A stretch of 64,000 bases of DNA from Echinicola vietnamensis DSM 17526 (GTDB lineage Bacteria > Bacteroidota > Bacteroidia > Cytophagales > Cyclobacteriaceae): contig NC_019904.1 of assembly GCF_000325705.1 (NCBI RefSeq), forward strand, positions 2,420,001 to 2,484,000, given 5' to 3'. Below are positions 34,545 through 43,938 of the stretch, piece by piece. The position numbers and the translations under genes are program-made. Under the pieces are notes generated by a model. It worked only from the letters and a program-made list of their open reading frames with translations. It did no database searches and was not told where the DNA came from. Numbering within the stretch: position 1 is the first letter of the stretch; each line of letters begins with the position of its first letter.

Positions 34545-35390
34545 CTATCCAAGGATATCTGAGAAGAGATGTTGACATTGGCTGACTGCTTTGGCGGTCA
34601 GCTTTTTTTTATTGCTTTTAAGTTTTTTGAGGAGTGTTTGGTATTTTTTTGAAGGGAGGTCCTGGGCATCTGAAAGGCTGAATGTAAGGTGCTGCAGAAA
34701 GAGGTGGTTTTGGTACCATTGGTACAGCAATCGGCTCAGGTCATTCATGTACTGATGGATGATTTCTGTGAAAGTAGGGTTCAGGCCTGATGCCATCCGG
34801 ATGTTTTCCAAGGTGATGATCAGTTGTAAGCCTTCATAGATATCTTTGATTTCTTTGGCTTCCAACTGCTTTTCACTATCAAATTTGAAGAATGCCAGCT
34901 CCTCGTTGATCAGCTGCGTGGTGGCGGTGCTGATCTGGAGGGGTTTTAGCTGTACGCTATGCTCAAAAGCGCCTTTGTAAAGTTCTTCCCAGATGTGGGT
35001 AGGGGTAGCAAAAATCTCATCGTAAGCATTGCCATAGACAAGGTCCCTGTCCTTTAACAATTTCTTTTTGTAACTGTTGAAAGATGTCCCTGAGGTGGCC
35101 GTCTCCTCTTCCAATGCTTGTATCACGAGCTTGATGTGAAGCACTTTCTTTAAGCTTCTGAAAAGCGATTTGTATGGCCCAAAAAGGATGAATTTTAGCT
35201 TTTCCTGGTTGAAGTGTATCCGACTGATCAGCTCAATATAGATTTCCAGAAAGATGAGCTTTTCTTCAAGCTCGACTGCTTTTTTTGCCCTGAAGAGCTT
35301 GGTCAAATCGGTGAACAATCGCTTTGCCAACGTGTACTGTTGGTCAAAAGACTGGAAAACGGGAGAGACGTTTTGAACCTGCATAGGCAT
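34545..35390 (-). CDS. Hypothetical helical protein linked to the Smr/photolyase genes
   Basis: A 281-residue protein I do not recognise. It is predicted almost wholly alpha-helical. It has many Lys, Leu, Phe and Gln residues, no signal peptide and no TM helix, and a basic end (KSNKKKLTAKAV). The arrangement of helices with conserved-looking basic clusters is faintly like CHAD domains, but I see no defining histidines. It begins at the base after the Smr-protein stop, so the two are translationally coupled and the three genes (photolyase, Smr, this one) are one unit. Its last codons carry the terminator of the opposing cystathionine gene. Confidence 0.65.
   Translation of the reverse strand: MPMQVQNVSPVFQSFDQQYTLAKRLFTDLTKLFRAKKAVELEEKLIFLEIYIELISRIHFNQEKLKFILFGPYKSLFRSLKKVLHIKLVIQALEEETATSGTSFNSYKKKLLKDRDLVYGNAYDEIFATPTHIWEELYKGAFEHSVQLKPLQISTATTQLINEELAFFKFDSEKQLEAKEIKDIYEGLQLIITLENIRMASGLNPTFTEIIHQYMNDLSRLLYQWYQNHLFLQHLTFSLSDAQDLPSKKYQTLLKKLKSNKKKLTAKAVSQCQHLFSDILG
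34581..34610 (+). terminator. Terminator of the cystathionine gene, embedded in the convergent ORF
   Basis: GCTGACTGC (34581-34589) pairs with GCGGTCAGC (34594-34602), one T-G wobble, around a TTTG loop. Eight T follow (34603-34610). It lies inside the coding end of the minus-strand hypothetical gene. Confidence 0.85.
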
Positions 35391-36350
35391 TTAGTTTATA
35401 CGTACAAGGGTTGCACCATATCCAAAGCGGTTCTTTTGGGTATCCTGAAAATACTTAATATTTCCCAATTGACTCAGGTATTTGTGGATTTCTTTTCGTA
35501 ATACCCCATTGCCAATGCCGTGGATGAAGGTGATGTCGTCCATTCCAGCGGCGATGGCATAGTTTAGGTTCTTTTCAAAGGTCTCCATCTGAAGGCGCAG
35601 CATTTCACTATTACTCATGAATTCATGGTCATCCGCCAGCTTTTCGATGTGCAGGTCAATTTCCTTGGCCGGACGTTTGAACTGTTTTTCTACGGGCTGC
35701 TGCTCGTTTTCTTTGTTGAGGTCTTGGTTTAGCTGGTTGATATCCAGTGTTTTGGTTTGGTGGTCCAGCGGAAAAAGGTAGCCTTTTTTGCCCGTGACAG
35801 GAGCGGTATGCTGGCTTTTGAAAAAGGAAGAAGCCTTGAATTTTACCTTTTTCTCAAAAGCCGGAAGGGTTTTTTCTGCCCTGTGGTTAATGGGGATAAA
35901 GCGGAAAAAGACTTCAGGCCACTTTTCAAATTGCGGAATGGCCTTTTCGTCGATTTTTTGACTGGTCTTGGCCGCGAAGTTTCCGGATGCCAGTGTGCGG
36001 GAATTTTCTCCAAATACCTCAGATGCCATGAAAAGATAATCCTTTTCTGTGTTATTGATCAGGTGGACACTAAGGTCTTTGTCATTGAGGGGGACATAGC
36101 TGAGGAACAGCCCCGGCTCTGGGGCTTGGCTTTTGGAGGAGGAGAGCGTCGTAGCCTCGGATGGGGCAGGAGCCTTTTCATCACCAAAGTACTCCTTCTC
36201 GGTTTGGTGGATGACCACCACCTCATTTTTCATAGCAGGGATTTTAAACCCATCCTCTATTTCGATTTCAATTCTTCCGCTTCCGGATATTTTGGTAATC
36301 GTGCCTTCTTCATTACCGTGCAGCAGCCGCACCTTATCTCCAATGTTCAT
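35391..36350 (-). CDS. DUF2027/Smr-domain protein (possible nuclease)
   Basis: A 319-residue protein. The N-terminal ~45 residues are a small beta domain (GDKVRLLHGNEEGTITKISG) followed by a linker and a DUF2027-like middle. The C-terminus (about 225-319) is a Smr domain, with the DLHIEKL motif and IHGIGNGVLRKEIHKYL. Smr domains occur in MutS2 and in RNA/DNA nicking enzymes, so nucleic-acid binding or nicking is likely. Its start overlaps the photolyase stop by 4 bases (36347-36350) and the next gene begins immediately after its end. This is the standard Bacteroidota DUF2027 architecture; the function of the family is not established. Confidence 0.88.
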   Translation of the reverse strand: MNIGDKVRLLHGNEEGTITKISGSGRIEIEIEDGFKIPAMKNEVVVIHQTEKEYFGDEKAPAPSEATTLSSSKSQAPEPGLFLSYVPLNDKDLSVHLINNTEKDYLFMASEVFGENSRTLASGNFAAKTSQKIDEKAIPQFEKWPEVFFRFIPINHRAEKTLPAFEKKVKFKASSFFKSQHTAPVTGKKGYLFPLDHQTKTLDINQLNQDLNKENEQQPVEKQFKRPAKEIDLHIEKLADDHEFMSNSEMLRLQMETFEKNLNYAIAAGMDDITFIHGIGNGVLRKEIHKYLSQLGNIKYFQDTQKNRFGYGATLVRIN

Positions 36351-37642
36351 TTGTCCAATGCTGATTTATAAGTTTCTAGCGCCCTTTCTCGGGCCAATTT
36401 GTGATCTATCATGGGGGCTGGATATTGGTCAGTACCATATTCGGGCACCCATTTTTTGATGTAGGCGAGGTCCTTGTCAAACTTCTTCACCTGTGATGCA
36501 GGATTGAATATCCTGAAATATGGCTGGGCATCCGTACCGGTTCCTGCCGCCCATTGCCAGTTACCGTTATTGGATGCCAGTTCGTAATCCAGTAATTTTT
36601 TCGCAAAATACGCTTCTCCCCAACGCCAGTCAATTAAAAGATGCTTTGTTAAGAAACTTGCTGTAATCATCCTGACTCTATTGTGCATATAGCCGGTCGT
36701 ATTGAGTTCTCGCATGCCAGCATCGACGATGGGATATCCGGTTTTCCCCGCGCACCATTTGTTAAATTCCTCCTCATTATTGCGCCATGGGATATTGTCG
36801 TACTTTTTTTTGAAAGATTCCGTAACTACCTGTGGATGATGATAGAGTATCATCATAAAAAACTCACGCCAAACCAGTTCACTTAAGAAAGTAGCATTCA
36901 GTTTTTCGGCCTCAAGGGCCAGCTTTCTGATGCTTAAGGTTCCGAAGCGCAGGTGAATGCCCAAATGTGATGTTTTATCCTCCGCAGGGAAATCCCGCAT
37001 GTTGTCGTATTGCCTGATGAGTGGTTTGTCGATGTCCAAGGGCGGAAAGGAAATGTTGGTTTCGTCGAAGCCCAGGTTCCTGAGCGAAGGGAAGTCAGCA
37101 GGCGAGGATTGGTGTAGCCGTTTTAGGTCCGGAGTCAAGGGAGTAGGAGGAGCTGCCTTGAACTTTTTAAGCCACGCATTTTTATAAGGGGTGTATACTT
37201 TATAAAAATCACCGCTTTCATTGAGGATTTCATCTTTTTCAAAGATGACTTGGTCTTTGAAATCCAAAAAGTCAATCCCCTTTTCTTTGAGAAATGCATT
37301 GACGGCTTTATCTCTTGAGATGGCGTACGGCTCATAGTCCCTGTTGCAATACACCGCGGCGATGTCATTTTCGTCGACCAATTGCTTGAAAATCTCCAGT
37401 GGCTTACCTGTCTTTACCCATATCGAAAAGCCCTTGGCTTCCAGGGCCTCCTTGAGTTGTTGGAGTCTTTGGTGAATAAAAGCCACTCGGGCATCCTTCT
37501 TGTCATCCAGTTCTTCTAGGATAGTGGTGTCGAAAATAAACAATGGCAGCACATTGTTTTCTTGTTGGCACGCATAGAACAAAGCCGTATTGTCTTCCAG
37601 CCGCAAGTCTCTTCGCATCCAAAAAAGCGTGATTTTTTTCAT
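36347..37642 (-). CDS. phrB: Deoxyribodipyrimidine photolyase (cryptochrome/photolyase family)
   Basis: A 431-residue flavoprotein that repairs UV-induced cyclobutane pyrimidine dimers using blue light. The N-terminal antenna domain starts with LFWMRRDLRLEDNTAL. The C-terminal FAD domain contains WREFFMMILYHHP, GYPIVDAGMRELNTTGYMHNR and WRWGEAYFAKKLLDYE with ASNNGNWQWAAGTGTD, the class I CPD photolyase signature. The ATG at 37642 is used because it directly precedes the Rossmann strand; earlier in-frame codons have no family similarity. The Smr gene overlaps its stop, and tamB lies upstream on the same strand. Confidence 0.93.
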   Translation of the reverse strand: MKKITLFWMRRDLRLEDNTALFYACQQENNVLPLFIFDTTILEELDDKKDARVAFIHQRLQQLKEALEAKGFSIWVKTGKPLEIFKQLVDENDIAAVYCNRDYEPYAISRDKAVNAFLKEKGIDFLDFKDQVIFEKDEILNESGDFYKVYTPYKNAWLKKFKAAPPTPLTPDLKRLHQSSPADFPSLRNLGFDETNISFPPLDIDKPLIRQYDNMRDFPAEDKTSHLGIHLRFGTLSIRKLALEAEKLNATFLSELVWREFFMMILYHHPQVVTESFKKKYDNIPWRNNEEEFNKWCAGKTGYPIVDAGMRELNTTGYMHNRVRMITASFLTKHLLIDWRWGEAYFAKKLLDYELASNNGNWQWAAGTGTDAQPYFRIFNPASQVKKFDKDLAYIKKWVPEYGTDQYPAPMIDHKLARERALETYKSALDK

Positions 37643-37729
37643 TGATCTTTTAGGTTTAATCATCTGATCGGGAAGCTGAACAGTGCATGGATTCAACTTT
37701 CCTTTATTCTCCAATAACCTGCCTGGCAC

Positions 37730-40700
37730 TTAATTGTTTGATGTTTCATCCAGGTTTTGTTCTTCTGGCTTGGTTTCGATGATGTTGATTTTCAAGGAGT
37801 CTGTAGGAGTGCCTGGCGTGCCAGGATCGGGGAGGTTATTCCCTTCTTGATAGTTGTCCCTGAGGTAATCATCGGAATCGTTGATGAGCAGGTGCTCTTT
37901 TTTCTTCTTTTTCCCTAAATTCTGAAAAAGCTTCTTGAATGAACTGAAGAGAAGTGTTTGGGACAAGGATACGCCATAGGTGTTTACCCGTTCGGCAAGC
38001 TGGAGCGAAGTGAAAGTGTTAAAATTGTTTCTGTTATAGACACGAATGCGATAGCGGCCATCATCGGTAATGAGGTATTCGGCCTGCCAGTCCCCGGCGA
38101 TACTTCCCAGGTCGGCATTTCCTTGGGGGTCGGTAAAGCTGCCGTCTCTGCTGACCCGCAGCCTGCCATCCAAAAAGGTATAGGCCACACTTAGCTGGAA
38201 GGTCTCCAGGGCCGTTTCATCCAGCGAGGCGAGGTCAATGTTGATTTCCAGGTTTTGGTCCACTTGGGAGATCAGTGCATTTAACTGGGAAGAGACCAGC
38301 TGGCTGAGGTTTGAGAAGCCGATTCCGGCACTGTTAAATTGGCCTTCAGGCGAAAAGCGTCTGAGCATGATAAGGGAAAATACCTGACGGTTTTTTTCTT
38401 GCTCATCATTGGCGATACGGTTTTTAAATGCTGAAATGGTAGTTTGGGCTTCTCCGTCCGGGAATTCAGAGAAGTCAAAGTCAAAGTTGATTTCTGGAGA
38501 CATCAATGGCCCGTCCAAGTCCATGATGACCTGTACAGGGTACCTTCTGTACAGCTGGGCGTCCTCAAATTCCGAAGAAGTTTGGCTGTTCTGGAGACTG
38601 GTGAGGGAAACATTTTCCTTGTAAGTGGCGGTGATGTCCATGATGCCCTCATAAGGATCTCCAAACCAAGAGATCCTTCCCCCCGGTTGGATGTTGAATT
38701 GCCTGTTGATAATGTTGTAGAGCGAGAAATTGTACTTGGCATCGACGATTTCATAGTTTCCCGTCATGTTAAAATTTCCCTGTGTATCGATGTTCAGGCT
38801 AAGGTTTCCTCGTCCCCTGCCCTGGATGTTTTCACCTGTTCTAGGGTCAATTTGGATTTCAGTATAGGCGTCAGGAGTGACGTCAAGTACAAAATTCATT
38901 CGGACATTTTTGATTTCCAGTTTTTCGACCGCTTCTTCAATACTGATCTCACGAGTGGTGTCGCGGACGTTGATGATGTTTATAAACTCTTCTTGTGCTT
39001 GGTTTTCGGTGGATCCCAATGGGATGTAAATTTCTGTTTTTGGCTGGGTGGTAGCCTTGGCGGTGATGTCCAGGTTTTGGGCTGCACCAAAAATGTCCAA
39101 GGTGCCACTGGCAAAGGCCGTCCCATAGAAAAGACTGTTGTCTTCCAAGGAGGTGTTTAGTACTTGGAAGTTGGTGAGGTTAGAAGAAATGTCCAAGATA
39201 AAGTCACTAAAGCCATCATGGGCAATGCCTCCGGACATTCGAGCAGTATTTCCTTGGGGGTCAGCAATGTTAAGCCCTTTGAAGCTGATTTCATTGGGTG
39301 TGAAAAGGATGTTGCCATCCACAGTGTAGTGAGTGTTCAGGTAGTTGACACGAACCGTTCCGCCAGTGAGGGTGCCGATTCCTTGTACGATTGGTTGATC
39401 TACTGTTCCAGAGACATCAATGTCCCCAGACACCGTGCCGCCAAATTCTGTCAGATAATCCGACAAAAACGGCTCCAAAACATCAAGCTTCGTCTCGCTA
39501 AAATTTCCTTTCAGGGATAATTGATCATTTTCGGTACTAATAAAACCGGTGACCTCTATATTTTTTTTTGCTTCTCTTGTGTTGGTCAGGCTGAGGTTGA
39601 TTTTGTCATTTTCGAAGTAGGTAGCCGCCTCCATGTTTCCGATCAGGAAATTATTGACCGACAGACTGTCCAGTACTAGGCTTCCATAGGCTCCTGTCCG
39701 CTGTAAGAAATTGTTAAAGGCAAATATCCCATTCGCCGTGCCACTATATTTCCTGATCGCAAAGGTATTGATAAAGTCAAGGTTGACGTCGTGGATCTCA
39801 AAACTCAGGATTTCTTCCGGATTTTCGTTTATTCGTCCATTTAAAGCGAGGAATTGACCGTTGTTAGCCAGCTTGAGGTTGTCTACATCAATTCTGTCCG
39901 GGGAAATGATAATGGAATTTTCAGGGTCAAATTCCCAGTAATTGTCCAGAATCTTGATGTCCGAAGGAGCAAAAACAATGGAGGTTTGATCCTTTGAAAG
40001 TTCGATTTTACTTTTGATCTGGGCATAGCTGTTGGTGTTTAACTGGTCAATCCCCACATTGAAGTCGATGGCTGACTCATCCCAAATGGCTTCCATGCTG
40101 AGGTTATTAAACACCACACCTGGGGCCAATTGCTGCTCTTTGGAGTTGATATAGCAGGCGGCCAATACTTCCCGGGAGTTTTTGATCTTAGCGGTATTGA
40201 AGTCCAAGTCGTTTTCCAGAAACAGTTTCGAATCATACTGAATGGTATCGATTCCAGCATAGAAATTAAAGATGGTGTTTTCTGCCGTTTGGTAAAAAGC
40301 ACCTTCCACGGTAGTGTTTTTGGAGATGTAAAGGGACGGTTCGAAGAGCTGCAGAATGGGATTGATATCGTGCAAGCTCATGTTGATGTCAATGTTATAT
40401 TCATTGAGATCATCCTTGTTGCCATTGGTTTTATCCAACTCGGAATTGGTCAGAATATCGGAGTAGTCCCGTAGCAAATGCTGGATGTCATTGGCCACTT
40501 CTTTGGCGTGGAAATTTCCCGATATATTGGCGACCAGAAGGTCTGAGTTAAGGGAGATCATTCGGGTTTCATCCGCAAAAACCGATTGGAAGAAGAAATT
40601 GTCTATGGTGAAATTCCTGCCTTGATGGCTGATCAATAGGTCTTTGAACCGAGCGATGCCTTCCACTTTGTCCAAGTCGGTGCCTTTGGTGTCCAGTTCC

Positions 40701-42421
40701 ACTCCACCACTGACGAAATAGGCTTCTTTAGTAAGGTTTAGCTGGTGAAGAAAGGCGGTGTCCACTTTCATGTTCAGCCTTGCGGAGTCTATGGCATTTC
40801 GCAGGTCCAAGGTTCCGTCGACCTTCATTTTTAAATTGGGATCATTGATGGCCAATTGGCCCTTAAACAGGTCCTTGCCAAAAGTAGCATTGGTGGTAAT
40901 GCCTTTGTAATTGTACCGATTGATTCCAATATTACTGATGCGTGCATCCAGGTTTACCAGGATGGTTTCTAGGCTGGTACCGCTTCCCCTTAGATTGCCC
41001 CGCAAGGTTACTTTTTGATAGGTTTGGGGATCATTCAGCAGAATGCCGAGGTCTAGGTTTTTGGCAGATAACTGCCCATAATATCTGGGACTTTCTTCTT
41101 CGAGCAGGTAATCCAACCTACCGGAAACATTGCCTATGGCGGTGCGGAATTCACCGGTGGTCCTGAATCGCGAAAGGTAACCGGAAAAATCTGAATCGAA
41201 ATGGATGTCTTTAAACTTGGAAATTTCTTGCCGCGTTTGCTCGTCCAGGTAAGGCGAGAGGTCCTCGCTGGTGACCATGGAATTTACCAGGGAAAGCTGG
41301 AAGAACGTACTGTCAATGGCAGGAAGCCCGTCAATATGAAACTGGCCAAACAGGGCACTTCTTCTTCCAAACCTGATCAGGAGCTCATCAGAGTGCAAGT
41401 CGCTGACTTTTCCGGAAACATCACCACTCAGGTAAATCCTGTCGTCAAAATCAGGGATCTTATCTGTAAAATATTTAAGGTCTTTGATGTCCAGTACCGA
41501 TTCGTCTAAACTGGCATCGATGGTTACTTGGCGGTTAAAGTCACTTAAGGAACCCACGCTGTCATAGCTGAATTTGAGGTAATTCTTGATGACCGTCTCA
41601 TTGGATTTAAAAAAGAGATCATCAAACTCCATGGCCGTTTTGGAGTAGGAAAAATGGGTCAGAAGCTGCTGTATTTCTACCCCGGAGTTGGCTTCCAATC
41701 CTCTTAGGTAGCGTATGTCCAGCGAAATTTCGCCGTCCTTTGATAGGAAGTTCCTGGCGCCTCCTACCAGGTTTCGGAAACGAAGACGCGTGTAATCAAA
41801 GCCGTTAATGATAGGATCCTTTCTGAAATCCATGATGTCCAAGGATACTTTTTCGAAAGACATCCTACTGATGGAAAACTGGCTGGTGCTTTCCCTTGTT
41901 TTGTTCTTCTTCGGGGCAAAAATGCCATTTAGCTCATTGATGAAATGGGAAATATTGGGGAGCCGATTGCCCTCATGGGTCAGAAAGCGGAGCTCACCTC
42001 CTTTTAGCTGGATTTCGTCGATGCCGGGTTGGTTTGGATCCAGAATAGTAGAAGGTGAAAAATCCACATAAACACTTTCCAAGTTGGCCATAAGACTATC
42101 CTGTGGGTCTCTGACCACCAATCCTTGTACGCTCAGGGCATCCCACCAACGGACATGGACATTTTGGATGGTGGTTTCGAAGCCTGTTCGCTCACTAAGC
42201 TGACTTGCCAGAAACTGGGAAGCGATGGTTTGGATAAAAGGAATGTGCAAGGAACCGGCAACGAGCAAAAACAGGATCAGCAGGTAAAGGAGAACTTTTA
42301 AGATCCTTTTGATGGTTTTCTTCAGGAATATATTAAAGAAAACATAGGGAACGGATAAGATGCGTGATGCTCCCCCCCATGCTTTCTGCAAAAATTCCGT
42401 AACTTTCGATTTCTTTTCCAA
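37730..42421 (-). CDS. tamB: TamB-like translocation and assembly module protein
   Basis: A very long protein (about 1563 residues from the TTG at 42421; 1602 if an upstream ATG at 42538 is used). One N-terminal TM helix lies at about 80-97 of the long form (ILKVLLYLLILFLLVAG). A long repetitive beta-rich body follows, and a C-terminal DUF490/TamB domain covers roughly the last 350 residues. TamB-like proteins span the periplasm as a lipid-transporting beta-groove and support outer-membrane assembly. There is no ATG between 42538 and a methionine well after the TM helix. The TTG start is preferred because the ATG would overlap tsaD head-to-head by 111 bases. The end of the protein has a Pro/Asp/Thr-rich tail (NLPDPGTPGTPTDS). 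Confidence 0.85.
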   Translation of the reverse strand: MEKKSKVTEFLQKAWGGASRILSVPYVFFNIFLKKTIKRILKVLLYLLILFLLVAGSLHIPFIQTIASQFLASQLSERTGFETTIQNVHVRWWDALSVQGLVVRDPQDSLMANLESVYVDFSPSTILDPNQPGIDEIQLKGGELRFLTHEGNRLPNISHFINELNGIFAPKKNKTRESTSQFSISRMSFEKVSLDIMDFRKDPIINGFDYTRLRFRNLVGGARNFLSKDGEISLDIRYLRGLEANSGVEIQQLLTHFSYSKTAMEFDDLFFKSNETVIKNYLKFSYDSVGSLSDFNRQVTIDASLDESVLDIKDLKYFTDKIPDFDDRIYLSGDVSGKVSDLHSDELLIRFGRRSALFGQFHIDGLPAIDSTFFQLSLVNSMVTSEDLSPYLDEQTRQEISKFKDIHFDSDFSGYLSRFRTTGEFRTAIGNVSGRLDYLLEEESPRYYGQLSAKNLDLGILLNDPQTYQKVTLRGNLRGSGTSLETILVNLDARISNIGINRYNYKGITTNATFGKDLFKGQLAINDPNLKMKVDGTLDLRNAIDSARLNMKVDTAFLHQLNLTKEAYFVSGGVELDTKGTDLDKVEGIARFKDLLISHQGRNFTIDNFFFQSVFADETRMISLNSDLLVANISGNFHAKEVANDIQHLLRDYSDILTNSELDKTNGNKDDLNEYNIDINMSLHDINPILQLFEPSLYISKNTTVEGAFYQTAENTIFNFYAGIDTIQYDSKLFLENDLDFNTAKIKNSREVLAACYINSKEQQLAPGVVFNNLSMEAIWDESAIDFNVGIDQLNTNSYAQIKSKIELSKDQTSIVFAPSDIKILDNYWEFDPENSIIISPDRIDVDNLKLANNGQFLALNGRINENPEEILSFEIHDVNLDFINTFAIRKYSGTANGIFAFNNFLQRTGAYGSLVLDSLSVNNFLIGNMEAATYFENDKINLSLTNTREAKKNIEVTGFISTENDQLSLKGNFSETKLDVLEPFLSDYLTEFGGTVSGDIDVSGTVDQPIVQGIGTLTGGTVRVNYLNTHYTVDGNILFTPNEISFKGLNIADPQGNTARMSGGIAHDGFSDFILDISSNLTNFQVLNTSLEDNSLFYGTAFASGTLDIFGAAQNLDITAKATTQPKTEIYIPLGSTENQAQEEFINIINVRDTTREISIEEAVEKLEIKNVRMNFVLDVTPDAYTEIQIDPRTGENIQGRGRGNLSLNIDTQGNFNMTGNYEIVDAKYNFSLYNIINRQFNIQPGGRISWFGDPYEGIMDITATYKENVSLTSLQNSQTSSEFEDAQLYRRYPVQVIMDLDGPLMSPEINFDFDFSEFPDGEAQTTISAFKNRIANDEQEKNRQVFSLIMLRRFSPEGQFNSAGIGFSNLSQLVSSQLNALISQVDQNLEINIDLASLDETALETFQLSVAYTFLDGRLRVSRDGSFTDPQGNADLGSIAGDWQAEYLITDDGRYRIRVYNRNNFNTFTSLQLAERVNTYGVSLSQTLLFSSFKKLFQNLGKKKKKEHLLINDSDDYLRDNYQEGNNLPDPGTPGTPTDSLKINIIETKPEEQNLDETSNN

Positions 42422-42427
42422 AGGATT

Positions 42428-43435
42428 ATGAAGAATATTAATATACTCGCTATAGAGTCCTCTTGCGACGAGACCTCCGCCTCCATTATATCTAATGGCA
42501 AAATACTTAATAATATTGTCGCCACGCAATCCGTACATGAAAAATATGGTGGGGTAGTGCCGGAGTTAGCATCCCGGGCACATCAGCAGCACCTCATTCC
42601 GGTGATCCATGAAGCGATCACGGAAGCCGGTATCGCACATGAAGAGCTGTCTGCGGTGGCATTTACGCGTGGTCCGGGCTTAATGGGTTCCCTAATGGTG
42701 GGCGTGTCTTTCGCAAAGTCTTTTGCCTATGCCTTGGACATTCCATTGATAGATGTTAATCATATGCAGGCGCATATCTTGGCGCATTTTATCGATGATC
42801 CCAAGCCGGCATTTCCGTTTATTTGCTTGACCGTCAGTGGAGGCCATACACAATTGGTTTTGGTGAAGGATTATTTGGAAATGGAAGTCATCGGTGAAAC
42901 ACTGGATGATGCCGTGGGAGAGGCTTTTGACAAGACCGCCAAGCTTTTGGGGCTTCCCTATCCAGGAGGGCCGCTGGTGGACAAATATGCCAAAGAAGGA
43001 AATCCCCAAGCGTTTCAGTTTCCACTCTCGGAGATGCCTGGACTGAATTATTCTTTTAGTGGCATAAAAACTGCAGTGTTGTACTTCCTGCGTGACCGTT
43101 TAAAGGAAGATGCGGATTTTATCACCGAAAATATGGCAGACATCTGTGCTTCGGTTCAGTTTACGCTGATCAAGATGCTGATGCAAAAGCTGAAAAGAGC
43201 GGCGAGAGAGCATAAGGTGAAGGAAATCGCCATAGCGGGAGGGGTGTCGGCCAATTCTGGACTTAGGGCCGAACTGAACCGTTTAGCGGGAGAGTTAGGC
43301 TGGAATGTTTATGTGCCCAAGTTTGAGTATTGCACCGATAATGCTGCCATGATTGCCATGGCGGCGCATTATAAGTATTTGAAGGGAGCGTTTTGTGGAT
43401 TGGATGTGAGTCCAGTAGCCAAAATGAAGCTTTAG
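42428..43435 (+). CDS. tsaD: tRNA N6-adenosine threonylcarbamoyltransferase
   Basis: Transfers threonylcarbamoyl to A37 of ANN-decoding tRNAs (t6A), with TsaB and TsaE. The protein has 335 residues. LAIESSCDETSASII lies at the N-terminus, which secures the start at 42428. The metal histidines are H112 and H116 (NHMQAHI). VSGGHTQLVLV and the GLPYPGGPLVDKYA region are the ASKHA ATPase parts. It runs head-to-head with tamB, only 6 bases from its preferred start. smpB follows after 38 bases. Confidence 0.96.
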   Translation: MKNINILAIESSCDETSASIISNGKILNNIVATQSVHEKYGGVVPELASRAHQQHLIPVIHEAITEAGIAHEELSAVAFTRGPGLMGSLMVGVSFAKSFAYALDIPLIDVNHMQAHILAHFIDDPKPAFPFICLTVSGGHTQLVLVKDYLEMEVIGETLDDAVGEAFDKTAKLLGLPYPGGPLVDKYAKEGNPQAFQFPLSEMPGLNYSFSGIKTAVLYFLRDRLKEDADFITENMADICASVQFTLIKMLMQKLKRAAREHKVKEIAIAGGVSANSGLRAELNRLAGELGWNVYVPKFEYCTDNAAMIAMAAHYKYLKGAFCGLDVSPVAKMKL

Positions 43436-43473
43436 AATGTGAAGCATGAACGCTCCAATAATTGTAAGATCAC

Positions 43474-43938
43474 ATGAAAAAGGAAAATAGATTCAGCAAA
43501 ATTGTCAATATCAAAAACCGTAAAGCAAGTTTTGAATACGAGTTTTTGGATAAGTATGTGGCGGGAATTTCCCTGAAGGGAACAGAGATCAAGTCCATTC
43601 GAGAAGGAAAGGTATCCCTGAAGGAGGCATTTTGCTATTTCAAAAGGGGGGAGTTGTTTATCAAGCAAATGCACATTTCTCCCTACACGCAGGCCGCACA
43701 CTTTAACCACGACGCTGTTCGTGAGCGTAAACTGTTGTTAAATCGAAAAGAGCTTGATAAATTAGAAAGTAAATTGACCGAAAAAGGACTTGCCATCATT
43801 CCTGTTCGTATATTTATCAATGACAGGGGCTTGGCAAAAGTGGAAATTGCCCTTGGTAGAGGTAAAAAGCTTCACGACAAACGTCAGGATATTAAAAAGA
43901 AAGATGCAAAACGAGAACTTGACCGAATGGCCTATTGA
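43474..43938 (+). CDS. smpB: SsrA-binding protein SmpB
   Basis: A 154-residue partner of tmRNA in trans-translation. It binds the tRNA-like end of SsrA and places it in stalled ribosomes. Recognisable segments are KNRKASFEYEFLDKYVAGI, the GTEIKSIREGKVSL strand, and the basic C-terminal tail GRGKKLHDKRQDIKKKDAKRE, which inserts into the decoding centre. The gene overlaps the following NlpC/P60-like gene by 35 bases in a different frame. No ssrA gene was found in this window. Confidence 0.95.
   Translation: MKKENRFSKIVNIKNRKASFEYEFLDKYVAGISLKGTEIKSIREGKVSLKEAFCYFKRGELFIKQMHISPYTQAAHFNHDAVRERKLLLNRKELDKLESKLTEKGLAIIPVRIFINDRGLAKVEIALGRGKKLHDKRQDIKKKDAKRELDRMAY

Noticed and set aside
38444..39160. 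Open frame of 238 codons antisense to tamB
   Set aside because: Antisense to a secure coding region; the composition is that of a shadow frame.
43436..43473. tmRNA (ssrA) next to smpB
   Set aside because: The gap is only 38 bases and has no tRNA-like structure.
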